Positions 1 through 7,096 of a stretch of 64,000 bases of DNA are shown here, in pieces (the stretch's first letter is position 1; every line of letters begins with the position of its first letter). Made by a program: the position numbers and the translations under genes. Where the stretch lies: the NCBI RefSeq assembly GCF_007754425.1, contig NZ_CP037452.1, forward strand, positions 558,001 to 622,000, given 5' to 3'. Source of the stretch: Gimesia fumaroli. GTDB lineage: Bacteria > Planctomycetota > Planctomycetia > Planctomycetales > Planctomycetaceae. The notes under the pieces are model-generated. The model was given only the letters and a program-made list of their open reading frames with translations, made no database searches and had not been told where the DNA came from.

Positions 1-867
1 CAGAAAGAAAAATTGCGAGCTGCCTTTATAGCTGCAAGTCCGGGAGAGAAAAAAGGAGAAGCCGCGCGAAGATTTTTTGAAAATCTCTCAGCACAGGATA
101 TTAACAGGTTATGCTTTGACAACGACAATTCTGTAGCACTATATGCTGCGTGGAGAAAACTTGAACTTCAACTGACAGCAAGACTCTTGGGACCGGAACG
201 GGGAGCAAATATTATTTATATTCCACCAGGGGTTTCTCATGAATTTCTGGGATTTGTGGAAGGTCGACTACAAGTACCAGTTCCCAATAATTGGTGTCAC
301 AATCTACTCTCAGCCAGATACGGAAGGTGGGGGGCTACTCTGTTTTCAATGAAACACTCTCCTCACTATAGGCCTGAAGGCGAGATTAAATATCGTCAGG
401 GTGAAGGCGAATCGGCTTTACCAAATGTTTATTTACACTTAAATGATAAAGACCCTTCTATCACATTTATCGGACGAGGCCTGGATGAGGGAATAGACGC
501 TGGAGCTAAATTACCAAAAGAGGTAGAAGAAAAAATTAAGAATCAACTTTCCAGAGATACGGTAACTGGAATTGCAATTAAGGGCCGTGCTGTTATAGCA
601 CTAGAAGGAAAAGGTCCTGATTTTGAACAGCTCATTTGCATTGCAACTAGAGGAAGTAAAGATCACCCCAAAGTTCTTTGGCAGTGTCAGATGGATTCGT
701 ATTGGGCAAGATATTTTCAAGGACAGCATTGGTTCACAGAGTTTCGGGTCAAGGATGACCATATTTATCTTTTTCATTGCACGCATACTTCTATTGGCAT
801 TGAATGTATTTCATTTAAAGACGGATCACGAATCTTTTCTTTTAACTCACGCTTGCCAACACATTAG
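1..867 (+). CDS. Hypothetical protein, partial at window edge
   Basis: The reading frame is open from base 1, so the gene probably starts upstream of the window; the only start inside is a TTG at position 13, giving 284 residues. I do not recognise the family. The product is soluble-looking, with no signal peptide or membrane segment in the visible part. The C-terminal third alternates beta-like hydrophobic stretches with Asp/Gly turns (around HTSIGIECISFKDGSRIF), which resembles one blade of a beta-propeller, but no repeat could be established. It is followed by about 300 bases without a gene and then by the MPNSNP gene group on the same strand. Nothing links it functionally to its neighbours. 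Confidence 0.5.
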   Translation, partial: QKEKLRAAFIAASPGEKKGEAARRFFENLSAQDINRLCFDNDNSVALYAAWRKLELQLTARLLGPERGANIIYIPPGVSHEFLGFVEGRLQVPVPNNWCHNLLSARYGRWGATLFSMKHSPHYRPEGEIKYRQGEGESALPNVYLHLNDKDPSITFIGRGLDEGIDAGAKLPKEVEEKIKNQLSRDTVTGIAIKGRAVIALEGKGPDFEQLICIATRGSKDHPKVLWQCQMDSYWARYFQGQHWFTEFRVKDDHIYLFHCTHTSIGIECISFKDGSRIFSFNSRLPTH

Positions 868-1168
868 TTTGATATATCGATAGGTGGCCTTCCTTCCAAC
901 AAATTATGGAGACGATGAAAGCTTAAGTGGTCGAAGCGTGAGGTGCCACGATTATTTGCGAGATAGTATTTGTGCTCACTAGCTTTTGACACGATCAAAA
1001 CAAAGTGGACTTCCCCAGAAATAGTGGGCGCTCAAATAAGAGTGTAAACTATTTTTAGGAGGAAGTTCATCAATAACGGTTAGTTCGTTGGGGCATTCCA
1101 AATAACACATAATAAGAAGAGTATTTTTCTACAAATCTTCTAGAAACTACTTTGGTAAGGAGAATTTA
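868..1168. other. Intergenic region, no gene seen
   Basis: No convincing coding sequence, RNA gene or terminator was seen. The only recognisable signal is the Shine-Dalgarno AAGGAG at 1157-1162 serving the gene that starts at 1169. Confidence 0.5.
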
Positions 1169-1660
1169 ATGCCAAATTCTAATCCTGTTTGTGAGCCACC
1201 TTTTGATCCAGTCACAACTCCTTGCTGCAACGTCGCAGTACCCACATATTTAAACGTAACATTGAAAAATGTTACGGGGTGTGGTGTTCTGGAAGGTGTC
1301 AAATTAACATTAAAGTCACAAGACGATGGCGGGCATACTTGGACTTCTATTCCGGTAGGTGGCTGGCCTTTTGCAGGCACTTACGTTTATTGCGGAAATG
1401 GTGGCCTGCTTATCAGCTCACTTCTTGAATGCACCTCTTTCAGTAATTCTTGGTCTTTGGATATTATCATTAGTCCATTTCAAAGTTGCCCTGTACATTC
1501 CGGAGAACAAAGCATATCGGCTTTATATATAGGTACGTGCAACCCTATCAATTTAGAGTTTACTGGCTTTTCCTTTCCACAGAGTGGTTCTCCTACATTT
1601 AATACGTGCAATTGTTGTGCATCCCAAGTGATCACTCTCGATGCTAAAGTCGGGAGTTAG
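1169..1660 (+). CDS. MPNSNP-leader small protein 1 (Cys-rich)
   Basis: This 163-residue protein has unknown function. It begins MPNSNPVCEPP, and almost the same block opens the proteins starting at 2647 and 3083, so the three form a local paralogous set. The start is fixed by AAGGAG at 1157-1162, seven bases ahead of the ATG, and by the shared N-terminus. The rest is rich in Cys, Gly, Ser and Thr with beta-like segments, including CCNV near residue 18 and CNCC near the C-terminus. It lacks the C-terminal ATGGSFP block of the other two. There is no classical signal peptide. It precedes a frameshifted glycosyltransferase. It may be a ribosomally made peptide precursor or a small exported or adhesive protein; both are inference. 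Confidence 0.65.
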   Translation: MPNSNPVCEPPFDPVTTPCCNVAVPTYLNVTLKNVTGCGVLEGVKLTLKSQDDGGHTWTSIPVGGWPFAGTYVYCGNGGLLISSLLECTSFSNSWSLDIIISPFQSCPVHSGEQSISALYIGTCNPINLEFTGFSFPQSGSPTFNTCNCCASQVITLDAKVGS

Positions 1661-1739
1661 ACTATTAACATGAAATAATCGAAAAAGTGATCTTTGAGTT
1701 ATTTAAGATTTTTCTCATCATTGCTGGAACTTCAAAGTC

Positions 1740-2518
1740 ATGCTTATATCAGAAAGGAATGAAATAAGCTCTCAACCTAACTATCGGGAAAGTGGTCATT
1801 GTATTTGCATAGATAACCCCGATATTTCTCAACTGAAATATTCTGAATCCTGTAGAAAATGTAATCGAAAATACTTCTCCAACACTTCCAGAGCCAGAGT
1901 ATGTATGAACGATTCTTCGCAGACTAAAGTAAAGAATAAATCTGTCGCGATCATCATCACCAGCCACAACTATGCTTGCTATCTGACAACAGCCGTCGAC
2001 AATGTTCTCAACCAAACTCATTTACCCGTTGAAATCCTCATCATTGATGATTCCAGCGCTGATGACACTCAAAGAATCGCTGATCAATATTCAGGCCGAG
2101 GGGTTAGATATCTCCGCGTCGAAAATCAATGCGCTCACCTTTCCCGTTATGATGGCCTCTTAGCTACACAATTGGAATTCGTACTTTTTCTGGATGCGGA
2201 TAACACTCTGCCCCCAGACTATATCGATGCTACCTTACGAGAATTCACGGATCCAGCCGTAGGAGTTGTCTATGCCGACCTGCATAAGTTCGGCGATCGA
2301 GAAGAAATGGCCAACTTTCCAGAATACACGCTTGGAAAACTGTTTCGCGAAAAATTTGTTGATGCGGGCTCGTTGATCAGACGTGAAGCATTACTCACTT
2401 GCGATGCCTTGAAAGACTGTTTCGATGAACGACTGCTGTCCGAGGATTACTGGGGGGCCAAACGGACGCCTTTGATGGCTGGGAGTTCAAGCACCCCTCA
2501 GTGATAGAGAGCACATGA
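1740..2518 (+). pseudogene. Family 2 glycosyltransferase, frameshifted
   Basis: The reading frame from 1740 gives 254 residues. From about residue 66 it shows a GT-A fold glycosyltransferase family 2 domain: VAIIITSHNY, the LIIDDSSADDT nucleotide-binding motif, and the LFLDADNTL DxD-type motif. After SEDYW the frame turns into unrelated low-quality sequence and stops at 2504. The +1 frame from the same place reads DAFDGWEFKHPS, which is what this family has after the acceptor region, and stops at 2518. The shift falls at a run of six G near 2455-2460. The C-terminal acceptor part is therefore missing or broken. The donor sugar cannot be told. A sequencing error in the G run is the alternative. 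Confidence 0.65.
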
Positions 2519-2646
2519 AACTACATCCCAGAGATTGCGTGCCACAAATATCGATAATGGTTGGTCCTCAACAACTGTTTACAAGGGACTAATTATTGCA
2601 CTATTTTTTGGGAAATTCATACACTAACATTACTAAGGAGAAAACG

Positions 2647-2991
2647 ATGCCAAACTCGAACCCCGCTTGTGATCCACCAAGTGATGTGACTTGTGCGCCG
2701 GCCAGAATACCGGAACTAATTGAGAAGTATCCTTATCTATGTCTAGATACGAGCAAATTTGAACCGAGTGATCCTGAAGTCACTTTATTGGGTTCTGGGA
2801 TTACTTCTGGACGATGGCAAGGTCTTTCAGGTCATTATAACTATGACCTGATTTGCACAGACGATGATTGTTGGGTTGTGGGATGGGATAGTATTTTCCT
2901 TCCTCCGAGCGGAGGATCTGAGAAAGCTACGGGAGGTTCTTTCCCCAACCTGATCTTTCCTAATTTCTCAACGACAGAAGGATACTGCTGA
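2647..2991 (+). CDS. MPNSNP-leader small protein 2
   Basis: This is a 114-residue protein of unknown function. The start at 2647 is chosen over an upstream in-frame ATG at 2596 because AAGGAG lies just ahead and the N-terminus MPNSNPACDPPSDVTC then matches the genes at 1169 and 3083. It is clearly a duplicate of the gene at 3083: shared blocks include YPYLCLDTS near residue 28, a central Trp/Asp segment, GSEKATGGSFP near residue 90, and a final Cys as the very last residue. No signal peptide or membrane segment is seen. It sits between a broken glycosyltransferase and a sulfotransferase-like gene. A modified peptide or a small secreted protein are both possible. Confidence 0.7.
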   Translation: MPNSNPACDPPSDVTCAPARIPELIEKYPYLCLDTSKFEPSDPEVTLLGSGITSGRWQGLSGHYNYDLICTDDDCWVVGWDSIFLPPSGGSEKATGGSFPNLIFPNFSTTEGYC

Positions 2992-3082
2992 AGCCAGACG
3001 GGGTTAATGAGTGTTCGAATGGAATGCAAAATCGATTCCTAGAGAACTTCATACGAACATTGACACCAGTATGGAGACATAA

Positions 3083-3418
3083 ATGCCCAATTCGAATCCC
3101 CCCTGTAATCCACCAAGCGATGTTACTTGTGATCCCGCTCGACTCCAGGAATTAGTATATAATTATCCTTATCTCTGTCTCGACACGAGCAACTTCGACC
3201 CAAGTGATCCTGATAATACACTAATTGGTGCCGGAACAAGCTGGACTGGCCTCACCCTCAATTACACTTATGTCCTAAACTGCGAAGACGACAATACCTG
3301 GGTTCTTTCATGGGGTAGTATCTTCCTTCCGATAATTTATGGTTCAGAGAAAGCAACAGGAGGTTCTTTTCCCGACCTGACTTTTCCCAGTTTTTCGATA
3401 GCAAATGGAAGTTGCTGA
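3083..3418 (+). CDS. MPNSNP-leader small protein 3
   Basis: This 111-residue protein is the tandem duplicate of the gene at 2647. Both have the MPNSNP-x-C-x-PPSDVTC start, YPYLCLDTS, a W-S-I-FLP segment, GSEKATGGSFP and a terminal Cys. The two differ mainly in the middle, where one has an ISLITSG-like loop and the other an Asn/Thr-rich one. The start is supported by GGAG eight bases upstream and by the conserved N-terminus. The function is unknown. Strict conservation of the two ends with a variable middle, beside glycosyl- and sulfotransferase-like genes, suggests a modified or displayed product, but that is inference. Confidence 0.7.
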   Translation: MPNSNPPCNPPSDVTCDPARLQELVYNYPYLCLDTSNFDPSDPDNTLIGAGTSWTGLTLNYTYVLNCEDDNTWVLSWGSIFLPIIYGSEKATGGSFPDLTFPSFSIANGSC

Positions 3419-3532
3419 GCATCAATTTTATATTCTCATAATAAGGATAGCACTCTGTCATCTTTGGGATCAGTCTCACATGATCTGGATGTTGCTTTTT
3501 TGTCATTGTTCAATCGAAGCTTTTGAAATCAA

Positions 3533-4138
3533 ATGGCTTGTTTACTTCCTCACTGCCTGATTCTACACATTCCGAAAACTGGCTCGGATTGGGTCCGTGC
3601 CGCTTGCTATGAAGCAGTAGAAGGACCAATTACTGAAATTGGTGATTGGCATTGTGATTTGCAGACAGCTAAACAGATCATGTTGGATAAAGGGCTAGAG
3701 ATTCCACTGATTGGCACCTTCGTGAGAAACCCGCTTGACTGGTATCGATCTGCCTGGTTGTACTGGAAAGAAACCGAACGATTCCCACGCCAGGAAGACG
3801 AACCCAAAGTGGAATCGGAAGATTTTGAGCGGTTCGTCCGCAATTGTATGGCAGTTGAACCTCAGGGGTATCTCTCGACATTGTATGAACGGTTTACAGG
3901 AACGATGCCAGGGGAAGTCTCTGTGATCGGAAAACAGGAAAATCTAGTGAACGACCTTGTTCGCCTGTTGAAACTGGCAGGCGAAGTATTTGATGAACGA
4001 AAACTGAGAACAGTTAAAGCTCAAAACGTAGGGGGCTTTAAGACAGATATTGCCTTTCCCGGTTACACATATGATTTGGCTCGAGAAGTGATTCAGTTCG
4101 AATCACGTGCTATCGAAAGATATGGATACGTCTCATAA
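3533..4138 (+). CDS. Sulfotransferase-like protein
   Basis: The gene encodes 201 residues. Near the N-terminus LHIPKTGSDWVR is the 5'-phosphosulfate-binding loop typical of PAPS-dependent sulfotransferases, and FVRNPLDWYRSAW (about residues 62-74) is the 3'-phosphate-binding segment. Such enzymes move a sulfo group from PAPS to a hydroxyl or amine of a carbohydrate, peptide or small molecule. The acceptor is not predictable. The protein is soluble-looking with no signal peptide and is a little short for the family. No clear Shine-Dalgarno precedes the ATG. It follows the two tandem MPNSNP genes on the same strand and is the last gene before the tRNA remnant, so it probably belongs to the flank rather than the inserted element. 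Confidence 0.75.
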   Translation: MACLLPHCLILHIPKTGSDWVRAACYEAVEGPITEIGDWHCDLQTAKQIMLDKGLEIPLIGTFVRNPLDWYRSAWLYWKETERFPRQEDEPKVESEDFERFVRNCMAVEPQGYLSTLYERFTGTMPGEVSVIGKQENLVNDLVRLLKLAGEVFDERKLRTVKAQNVGGFKTDIAFPGYTYDLAREVIQFESRAIERYGYVS

Positions 4139-4273
4139 TAAAACTTTCTTGCCGACGCGAAATAACCAAATAATAATCAGCCTTCAAATTACAACTTGAC
4201 GTGCATTCTATACTGGATGTGGCATGCTCCCTATTTTACGGTTTCCAATATTATCTCAATCTCATTGAAATTG

Positions 4274-4295
4274 TGTCCGCGATTTGTCCGCGGTA
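4274..4295. repeat. 22-bp direct repeat, copy 1
   Basis: TGTCCGCGATTTGTCCG followed by CGGTA; the same 22 bases recur at 4529-4550 with one mismatch. The two copies lie on either side of the tRNA-Leu remnant. Confidence 0.7.
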
Positions 4296-4314
4296 ATCTT
4301 TGTCATTAAAAAAA

Positions 4315-4341
4315 GGGTTTACGTCTGAATGACGTAAACCC
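4315..4341 (-). terminator. Rho-independent terminator (minus strand)
   Basis: An 11-bp perfect stem (4315-4325 with 4331-4341) encloses a 5-base loop. Read on the minus strand it is followed by seven T (A run at 4308-4314). It lies just beyond the 3' end of the tRNA-Leu remnant and fits as the original terminator of that tRNA gene. Confidence 0.8.
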
Positions 4342-4354
4342 TTATATATCAAAG

Positions 4355-4411
4355 TGCCCAAGAGAGGACTCGAACCTCCACGGGGATTACCCCCACTAGC
4401 CCCTCAAGCTA
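4355..4411 (-). tRNA. tRNA-Leu(GAG) 3' fragment, putative attachment site
   Basis: Read on the minus strand, this stretch has a tRNA-Leu anticodon loop TTGAGGG with the 3' half of its stem (GCTAG), a long variable arm (GGGG-TAAT-CCCC), a T arm with TTCGAGT, and an acceptor 3' strand CTTGGGC with discriminator A. The 5' half (acceptor 5' strand, D arm and 5' anticodon stem) is absent: the sequence beyond 4411 does not pair. This cannot be a functional tRNA. A 3' half beginning at the anticodon arm is the usual product left when an element integrates into a tRNA gene, with the intact copy at the far end, here outside the window. No integrase gene was seen nearby. Confidence 0.65.
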
Positions 4412-4808
4412 AAACTGATAGATTGGTAATATGATGCTTTAACGTTGTAACTATATTGGTTTCAGAAAGATGCGTTGATTTCATGCTGCGGTGACGTTGC
4501 AGAGAAATTGACTTAAAATTTCCAATTCTGTCCGCGATTTGTCCGTGGTAGCATTGGTCAACTTGACCATTAACCTTTTCCATTTCAACGATTAGTCGCT
4601 GATTTAGAAACTGTTTCGCCAATGTATTTCGTATCGCAAGATGAGCAGAACCACGTAAGGCAATGCAATGGTTTCCATTCGCTTGGGATGGTTTCAAAAC
4701 ATTCTCCTGATTCCGGGCTCCCGAAGGCTTGACCATGAGCCCAACTGAGTAGATCACGATACCTTGAGTATTCGGAAATATTAAGACCGCCTAAGTAGAG
4801 GGATTTAA
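4412..4808. other. Junction region without a recognisable gene
   Basis: Apart from the 22-bp repeat at 4529, nothing is identifiable. A minus-strand frame from a TTG at 4812 (75 codons, to 4585) overlaps the stop of the cysteine desulfurase gene, but its product matches nothing I know. This is the place where an integrase would be expected, and none is seen. Confidence 0.4.
4529..4550. repeat. 22-bp direct repeat, copy 2
   Basis: The second copy of the repeat at 4274-4295 (21 of 22 identical), on the inner side of the tRNA remnant. It may be a recombinase arm site or a relic of an earlier integrase gene end; both are inference. Confidence 0.7.
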
Positions 4809-5978
4809 TCAAGATAATTTTTTTAGTGCTTCATCTATTAGGGTTACTGCTCGATCTATATCTTCACTCGAAGTGTCAAAACCTAGGCTAAACCTAATAG
4901 ATGCTTCAGCTTGTTCATCTGATAATCCAATTGCCTTAAGGACGTGCGAAGGTTCTGTGATACCAGAAGTACATGCAGATCCGGTTGAAGCGGCAAGATG
5001 AGGTTGAAGTACACTGAGAATATCTTGCGCAACGAATCCCTCAAAAATAATATTGGCATTACCAGGGTGCCTATAGACCAAAGGTGGTCCGTTAAGAGAA
5101 GTTGGCCAAGCTAGCTTCGATAGTTTTTCGACAAACTTGTTACGTCGTTTTTGTAGCTCACTACGCATATGCTTTGCTTGTGGAGAGTTAAGTATCTCAG
5201 CAGCCACTCCCATTCCAACGCATAGGGGAGTTGGTGTGGTGCCGGAACGTATTCCATTTTGCTGTCCGCCGCCATAAATGAGAGGTTCAATTTGTTCTTG
5301 CAAATCACGGCGGATATAAAGTGCCCCAATGCCTTTGGGTGCACACATCTTATGTCCTGATAGACTTAGAAGGTCTGTGTTTTCTGCAAACTCCTGCATG
5401 TTCATTGCTATGGGGGCTTGAGCCGCATCGCAATGAAAAATAGCTCCGGATGCTCGAATCACTTTAGATATATTTCTAATATCTTGTATTGTTCCTATCT
5501 CATTATTAACAGCCATAATCGAAACAGCTAGAACATCGTTTCCAAGGATGCTTTCTAGAACAGAGAGTGAGATCAGACCTTTCTCATCAACAGGCATCAC
5601 TTCTACTCGAAAGCCGAATTGTTCTTCAAGGATTCGACCAATCGCCAAAACGCATTTGTGCTCGATTGAACTGACGATAATTCTTTTTTTTGTGCTACAC
5701 TCAATAACTGATCGTTTGGCTAGTCCTAGTAATGCTAGGTTATTTGATTCTGTCGCTCCGGAAGTGAATATGATCTCATCACCATCAGCCCCAATTAGCC
5801 CCCCAACTTGTTGGGCTGCTTTTTCAACAGCCTGAGAACTAATCCATCCGAGAGCGTGATCGGAGGAGTGTGGATTGGCGCATATTTCGCTGAAGTATGG
5901 ACCTATTTCTCGCAAAACCTGCTCAAAAACAGAAGTTGTTGCTTGATGGTCAAGATATACAGTTTCCGATATTTTCAT
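4809..5978 (-). CDS. Cysteine desulfurase (SspA/DndA/IscS-like)
   Basis: This is a 389-residue PLP-dependent class V aminotransferase fold enzyme that removes sulfur from L-cysteine as an enzyme-bound persulfide. Visible features are YLDHQATT at the start, TSGATESNN (about 72-80), His107 that stacks on PLP, HCDAAQ (182-187), the PLP lysine in SGHK (Lys210), and the catalytic cysteine in STGSACTSG (Cys336). Length is normal for the IscS/NifS group. It diverges from the DUF4007 gene with about 150 bases between. Cysteine desulfurases open DNA phosphorothioation loci as DndA or SspA, and the PAPS-reductase-like gene at 10500 in the same locus makes that role much more likely than iron-sulfur housekeeping. 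Confidence 0.88.
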   Translation of the reverse strand: MKISETVYLDHQATTSVFEQVLREIGPYFSEICANPHSSDHALGWISSQAVEKAAQQVGGLIGADGDEIIFTSGATESNNLALLGLAKRSVIECSTKKRIIVSSIEHKCVLAIGRILEEQFGFRVEVMPVDEKGLISLSVLESILGNDVLAVSIMAVNNEIGTIQDIRNISKVIRASGAIFHCDAAQAPIAMNMQEFAENTDLLSLSGHKMCAPKGIGALYIRRDLQEQIEPLIYGGGQQNGIRSGTTPTPLCVGMGVAAEILNSPQAKHMRSELQKRRNKFVEKLSKLAWPTSLNGPPLVYRHPGNANIIFEGFVAQDILSVLQPHLAASTGSACTSGITEPSHVLKAIGLSDEQAEASIRFSLGFDTSSEDIDRAVTLIDEALKKLS

Positions 5979-6066
5979 TTTATATCAACAGGTTATGATG
6001 ACTTCCAACAACTTTATACGCAATTCTATGTTCTTACACCGTCTGGGGAAAGCTTCCAGGTAGCAA

Positions 6067-6120
6067 TTGACTTTAACATAACAAATGTATTAAAGTCGAC
6101 CTGGATGTAGTATCCAGGAG
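6067..6120 (+). promoter_or_regulatory. Promoter and RBS hairpin of the DUF4007 operon
   Basis: TTGACT at 6067-6072 could be a -35 with TATTAA at 6088-6093 as a -10; the 15-base spacing is short, so this is tentative. Downstream, CTGGAT (6101-6106) and ATCCAG (6112-6117) form a 6-bp stem with a 5-base loop. Its right arm overlaps the Shine-Dalgarno AGGAG (6116-6120), so the hairpin could hide the ribosome site of the gene at 6128. Confidence 0.4.
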
Positions 6121-6127
6121 AAAAACA

Positions 6128-7096
6128 ATGCTGCGCGGACCACTCTATCAACAAGACTACCGACCACAATTCTCAGGTCACGAAACTTTTCCACTGCGTT
6201 ACGGTTGGTTGAAAAAAGCCTACGATTGTGTACATGAAACTGAGCAGGAAGGGGATAATAAAGCTTTATGTTGGGGCGATGATGCCATTGCACGATTTGG
6301 AGTTGGTAAAAATATGGTTGCATCAATGCGTCATTGGGCAAATGTTGCAGGCATTATTGAAGAGCCTTTGGGAGAAAATCAGGTAGCAACAACAACACTT
6401 GGCAAATTATTATTTGGTAAAATTGGACTCGATCCATATTTGGAACATCCAACATCGTTGTGGTTGATTCATTGGAAGTTAGCAACGGAATGGAAAAAGA
6501 AAACCACATGGTTTTGGGCATTTAACTATTATCCGGCTGTTACGTTCGAACGTGATCAACTGATTAAAAGACTCGAAAAACTGGCCAAGGACCAAGGTTG
6601 GTCTCGAGTGGCACATGCTACAGTTAAAAATGATGTTGCTTGTTTTGTTCGAACATATGCTGCACAGCCATTTTCAGTAAAAGGTGGCCGTGACGATTCT
6701 CTTGAATCCCCTTTAACAGAGTTAGGACTTATAAAACCTGTTTCAAAACGGGATGAATTTCGATTTGTACGTGGCCCCAAATCGACTCTAGGCGACGGCG
6801 CTTTTATTTATGCGCTTCTCGAATTTTGGTCAGAATACTCCGACTCAGCAACACTTTCATTTGAAGCGATTGCACATGAACCGGGCTCTCCGGGACGTGC
6901 TTTTCTTCTTGATGAAAATGATGTTGTTGATCGTTTGACTAATATTGAGGATATAACTGATGGCGCTTTGCGATGGTCTGAAACTGCTGGATTGAAACAG
7001 GTAGTTAGAAATACTGATTTTAAACTTGATTTGGATCGTGCTCTTCAATTCATAGTAGGCGATTATGATAACTCGAATAGTATGGAGGCAGTGTAA
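6128..7096 (+). CDS. DUF4007 protein, SspB-like
   Basis: The product has 322 residues. The N-terminal segment FSGHETFPLRYGWLKKAY (about 15-32) is the hallmark of the DUF4007 family. From memory, proteins of this family act as SspB in SspABCD single-strand phosphorothioation systems, where SspB has been described as a DNA-nicking protein that creates the site for sulfur insertion. The remainder is mixed alpha/beta with helix-turn-helix-like stretches, and the C-terminal half includes a Glu/Asp-rich ETAGLKQVVR region; I cannot place catalytic residues. It has a good AGGAG eight bases ahead, and its stop overlaps the next start by one base (TAATG), so it is translationally coupled to the large ATPase. 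Confidence 0.75.
   Translation: MLRGPLYQQDYRPQFSGHETFPLRYGWLKKAYDCVHETEQEGDNKALCWGDDAIARFGVGKNMVASMRHWANVAGIIEEPLGENQVATTTLGKLLFGKIGLDPYLEHPTSLWLIHWKLATEWKKKTTWFWAFNYYPAVTFERDQLIKRLEKLAKDQGWSRVAHATVKNDVACFVRTYAAQPFSVKGGRDDSLESPLTELGLIKPVSKRDEFRFVRGPKSTLGDGAFIYALLEFWSEYSDSATLSFEAIAHEPGSPGRAFLLDENDVVDRLTNIEDITDGALRWSETAGLKQVVRNTDFKLDLDRALQFIVGDYDNSNSMEAV

Noticed and set aside
4355-4411. Functional tRNA-Leu gene
   Set aside because: The 5' half, including D arm and acceptor 5' strand, is missing; no CTTGGGC-complementary segment is found within the required distance.
4585-4812. 75-codon frame next to the cysteine desulfurase
   Set aside because: It starts at a TTG overlapping the previous stop, has no known motif, and the region is more likely junction DNA; kept only as a note.
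5548-5835. Antisense frame inside the cysteine desulfurase gene
   Set aside because: It is a shadow of the real gene with no ribosome site; the same holds for most short frames opposite the large genes in this window.
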